From Hydractinia symbiolongicarpus (taxonomy: Eukaryota; Cnidaria; Hydrozoa; Anthoathecata; Hydractiniidae), in assembly GCF_029227915.1 (NCBI RefSeq), contig NC_079882.1:25797001-25861000 (forward strand): 64,000 nucleotides of DNA, in the 5' to 3' direction. This document shows positions 61,201 to 64,000 of the stretch, in pieces. Position 1 is the first letter of the stretch. Each line of letters opens with the position of its first letter. The translations under genes and the position numbers were made by a program. The notes beneath the pieces were generated by a model. It saw nothing but the letters and a program-made list of their open reading frames with translations. It did not search any database and had not been told where the DNA came from.

Positions 61201-63875
61201 TATGTTCGAAAAAAACTGGACCAAATAGGGTTAAACAGCGGTTACTTGAGAAAAACACTTTGCCAAGAAAGAAGGATGCGTGTGTTGGTGGTTTATATTT
61301 ACGGTTTTTACTTACGTTCTTGCGTTTTGAAATGCTTGCTGTAAAAACAGGGAGCATATTTAGTCACTGACATCTTTAAGAACGCCTTACATGTTTGATA
61401 ACAAAGATGACTTTACTAAAAAATGTTAAAGAGAGATATGCTTGTGTAAATAAAAGTCGTTTTTAAAGACAAAATAATTTTAAAGGAAAAAAGCCAACGA
61501 GTCTTGACTGGTAAAATGCGATGAACCAATATTGCAATATTTCTTGCCAACAAAACGTGCAGCTTTTTTTGGTTATTTTGCCAGTTATTTCCGGTTTGTA
61601 GTACAAGATTATTTACAAGCAACTAAAGTACTGTAATTCTCAGTTAAGTTTTGGCCTTTTTAAGTTAATTTGAATTAGGTTCCGCACCATAAATTGGAAT
61701 TCAGTATTTTTTAATCTCACATAGTGGTTTTCGAAACAGTTTTTTTTAAAGAAACATAGTGGGTTGTGGAAGTATGATCCATGCCAGATCCCGATGTTAT
61801 ATTCCATTTTCTTTGTTCTAGCGACAAAATTTGCTGTACAGATGGGGTTTAAGTTAGAAAATATAAGTTCTGATGAATCAATGTAGGTACACAGTGTTTT
61901 TGCATTTCGTTTTTATAACATTTCGTTTTTATAACTTTTTTACGTTTTGTATACAACAAAAATCAATTTCTTTATATAATATTGAGATATTCTGTATACG
62001 TTTTTGTTCTGTTTGTGTTAGTGAGGAATGGGAAAAGTGGAAGCAAAACAATTGTCAACCGAATTTTTGGCAGGTAATGTTGTTGGATATGTAACTAAAA
62101 CGAAGTGTACTCTTTATCTCCGTTGTGTTATGTACCTCAATTCCTTTATTGGATGTAAAGAAGAATATTGAGCTTAAAAATAGTCTCTCGTTTTTTGAAA
62201 TATATAATATAATTCGGATTTCTTTTAGAATGTGTCTCCTGATCCACGTTCTCAATGTGGTCCGTACACACCGCTATCAAGGTATGTAAATTACACATCT
62301 GCATTAATTTAGTAATGATGTTTTATTCGCAAAAAAATATAACATATGACTTTTTGTACGAGCTGGCGGTTTTAGTGGTCGCGTGTGTTGTGCGTGCGTG
62401 CGTGTGTGTGCGTACCGGTATTAATTCAGAAGCGTTAGGTATGCTAGGATCACATTCTTAAGAAGGGGCCCCATAGAAGACATTAATACGGACATATGAA
62501 CTACGAAACAACTAATAAGAGTGAGAAGAAAATAAAGATGAATGGGGAGGCCTAAATGGCATTCAATGCTGTAATGCTATATTTCCATCATTTTGCATGT
62601 TTTCGTGTATTAGTGCACTTCATTTCCAATATATGTCATTTTAAGTTCCATAAACATAAAATTTTACCATTTTCTTAGTGCAACCTTAAGCTCTTCTAAT
62701 GGAATGAAGTTTAGTGAAGATAATCATGACACAATAGGTGAGGTTAATTATGTTGCTAGAATACGCGCTGTTTAACAAATGAGACAGAAGAACGGAAACG
62801 AAAGCAGTTTTCTCTAAACGTTTTTTGTTTGTTTATTTGTTTTTGTTACTTTTTTTGTGTTTTAGGTTTGTTAGTAGTTGGTGAAAATGGCAACATAGCT
62901 GCAGGGACGTCAACGAATGGAGCAAAATTTAAAATTTCGGGGTAACTTAATATTTACCTGTGAAACACTGCTCCTGTGTGCATTATAATACGAATCACCA
63001 GAATAAATACTTTGTTCTCTTTATTACAGGCGTGTTGGTGATTCACCCATAGTAGGTGCAGGTGCTTACGTGGATAACGAAGTAGGGGCAGCGTCTGGAA
63101 CAGGTGATGGTGATATCATGATGAGATTTCTACCAAGGTATGCGTTGTGATAAACTTTCAGCTTTTCTGGGTCAACATTTTACTATGCTGATAATATACA
63201 ACTGTCCTTGTGCTATTTAAAAGTTTTCGTTAATATATCGAATGATACATATGTGGTAACAGCTGTGGTAACTTATGGCTAGGTAGTCGTGCTCTATTAC
63301 GTCTCGTTTTTCAACTAAGTGAAAGAAATCTTAAATTAGCTATGTTATTCTATAGTTCGTTTTAGATTTTAAACTAAAATTTTGAACATCTTTTTAGATA
63401 ATTATTTGAGAAAAAGTGAAAGTTGTATATTTTGTGAACATTGTGACGCTAGAGTGAACAAAGGCTAAAATAATACTTTTGAGATTAAGCACGACACGTT
63501 TTTTTTTTTAAATCCATTTTTTATTTCAGCTTTAGTTGCTAGTTAAAGGACTTCCAAAAGATATATTTTTAACTTATTCTTATGTTCTACCTCCTATTAA
63601 GTGTTTGTGTCGATTGACACTTTCATCAATCGACACGCTACAAAAGGACTTGACGATATGTTGATGATGTCTTTCTAGGTTGATGGGAAGCATATTATAA
63701 CGCGTGCTAAGTTATTGATGATGATAGAAAATCTTGTTTAGTTATCAAATCGTGGAGAACATGCGTAATGGTATGACACCAACTGCGGCAGCTGAGGATG
63801 CTTTGCGTAGAATAATCAAATATTACAGCAAGTTTGAAGGTGCATTGATTGCCGTCAATAAAAAGGGAGATTATG
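58261..63875 (+). CDS. AGA: N(4)-(beta-N-acetylglucosaminyl)-L-asparaginase (aspartylglucosaminidase), 3' end beyond the window
   Basis: Eleven exons, all phases agreeing: 58261-58375, 59035-59140, 59350-59397, 60034-60146, 61822-61882, 62022-62073, 62229-62281, 62679-62737, 62866-62941, 63030-63137, 63742-63875; the terminal exon(s) lie right of the window. This lysosomal Ntn-hydrolase cleaves the GlcNAc-Asn bond in glycoprotein breakdown and matures by self-cleavage. Seen: signal peptide '[20 protein letters not shown]', '[10 protein letters not shown]', 'PTVGWGGR', 'ALDAMVMDG', '[20 protein letters not shown]', 'NCQPNFW', 'HDTIG' (autocleavage before the catalytic Thr), '[20 protein letters not shown]', '[20 protein letters not shown]'. 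The intron before exon 60034 carries a minisatellite, and the next intron an inserted piggyBac-like element. Confidence 0.93.
58496..58735. mobile_element. 240-bp MITE in AGA intron 1
   Basis: Terminal inverted repeats: left 'gatttctgcattgaaaatga' and right end '...ttcaatgcagaaatc' whose complement reads 'gatttctgcattgaaaatta'; the match continues imperfectly for about 28 bases. It contains 'tgatgatgtcataaggtcag' and 'gctaaatatcttgaaaacga', shared (inverted) with 34618-34900. Non-coding. Clear target duplication not seen. Confidence 0.75.
59548..60033 (+). repeat. Minisatellite of about 15 copies of a 32-bp unit carrying a splice acceptor
   Basis: Units of the form 'tattttag-tgtcacacataa(a)tgttgatgaatg' repeat from 59548 up to the AGA exon at 60034, with 'tagtgt' near 59554, 59586, 59618, 59651, 59683, 59715, 59747, 59780, 59812, 59844, 59877, 59910, 59942, 59974 and 59999. 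A higher-order period of three units (about 97 bp) is visible between 59618 and 59812. Each unit matches the genuine acceptor and first codons of the following exon ('attatag-tgttacacataatgttggtg'). Confidence 0.93.
60511..61234. mobile_element. PiggyBac-like non-autonomous element (TTAA target, CCCTATT ends)
   Basis: Left boundary 'TTAA-CCCTATTCGGTC' (60511) and right boundary 'GGACCAAATAGGG-TTAA' (61218-61234) form inverted repeats (complement of the right: CCCTATTTGGTCC) directly flanked by TTAA on both sides, the hallmark of piggyBac transposons. 724 bp including both TTAA; no transposase frame inside, so it is a MITE-type derivative. It sits in the AGA intron between exons 60146 and 61822. 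Confidence 0.85.
62378..62414. repeat. GT/GC-rich microsatellite in an AGA intron
   Basis: 'gtgtgttgtgcgtgcgtgcg' followed by 'tgtgtgtgcgtac' is a short simple repeat of TGYG type. Confidence 0.8.
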
Positions 63876-64000
63876 GTAAGCAAACCTACTTAGATTCGTA
63901 CTGAGTGACAACATGAAAGAAACTTTCGATACGAAGTTTGTAAGAAACCATCGGAATACCTTATTTTATGAAAGCAATGCGGACATTTTGCCAAATAATA

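Noticed and set aside
1-64000. tRNA, rRNA or spliced-leader RNA genes
   Set aside because: None recognised by eye on either strand; short RNA genes could still be missed without a covariance-model scan.

Overview
The window is AT-rich animal nuclear DNA. Its genes have introns with GT...AG boundaries, long AT-rich gaps separate them, and it carries transposon relics and minisatellites. The gene set (SPC24, THG1L, ASH2L, animal-type phosphomevalonate kinase, SMYD3, CCDC57, a receptor guanylate cyclase, dispanins, PDP1 and AGA relatives) is metazoan. Base composition, a CARF-type domain gene, and 3' splice acceptors lying just upstream of many start codons suggest a cnidarian, most likely a hydrozoan. 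The species itself is an inference and cannot be read from the sequence.

Layout. 1-3652: 3' exons of a CARF-domain gene. 4679-12743: five compact single-exon genes on the plus strand (SPC24, THG1L, an ASH2L that lacks its N-terminal domains, and two tandem PMVK copies). 12922-16219: a four-exon SMYD3-like methyltransferase. 16953-33519: a CCDC57-like centriolar coiled-coil gene with about 15 exons. Its 7.4-kb intron holds a complete receptor guanylate cyclase-like gene on the opposite strand (30372 down to 24770, six exons, 1163 residues). That receptor keeps signal peptide, ligand-binding domain, membrane segment, kinase-homology domain and dimerisation helix, but its cyclase domain has lost the catalytic residues. 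35236-36408: an unrecognised basic disordered protein. 38682-38236 (minus): a small two-exon membrane protein. 38.7-48.3 kb: gene-poor repeat land with a non-LTR retrotransposon 3' end, adjacent inverted-repeat elements and a 128-bp satellite. 48318-54561: a dispanin (CD225) gene with two successive CD225 exon pairs. 55504-57200: pyruvate dehydrogenase phosphatase. 58261 to beyond the window end: aspartylglucosaminidase.

The genes do not form one pathway. They are housekeeping and cell-biology genes: kinetochore (SPC24), tRNA-His maturation (THG1L), histone methylation (ASH2L, SMYD3), mevalonate pathway (two PMVKs), centriole/cilium (CCDC57), mitochondrial pyruvate dehydrogenase control (PDP1) and lysosomal glycoprotein breakdown (AGA).

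The most unusual points are the cyclase-dead receptor nested antisense in CCDC57, a minisatellite in an AGA intron whose unit is the splice acceptor plus the first codons of the next exon, the repeated pattern of acceptor-then-ATG at gene starts (a trans-splicing signature), a TTAA-flanked piggyBac-like element, and the duplicated dispanin exon pair.
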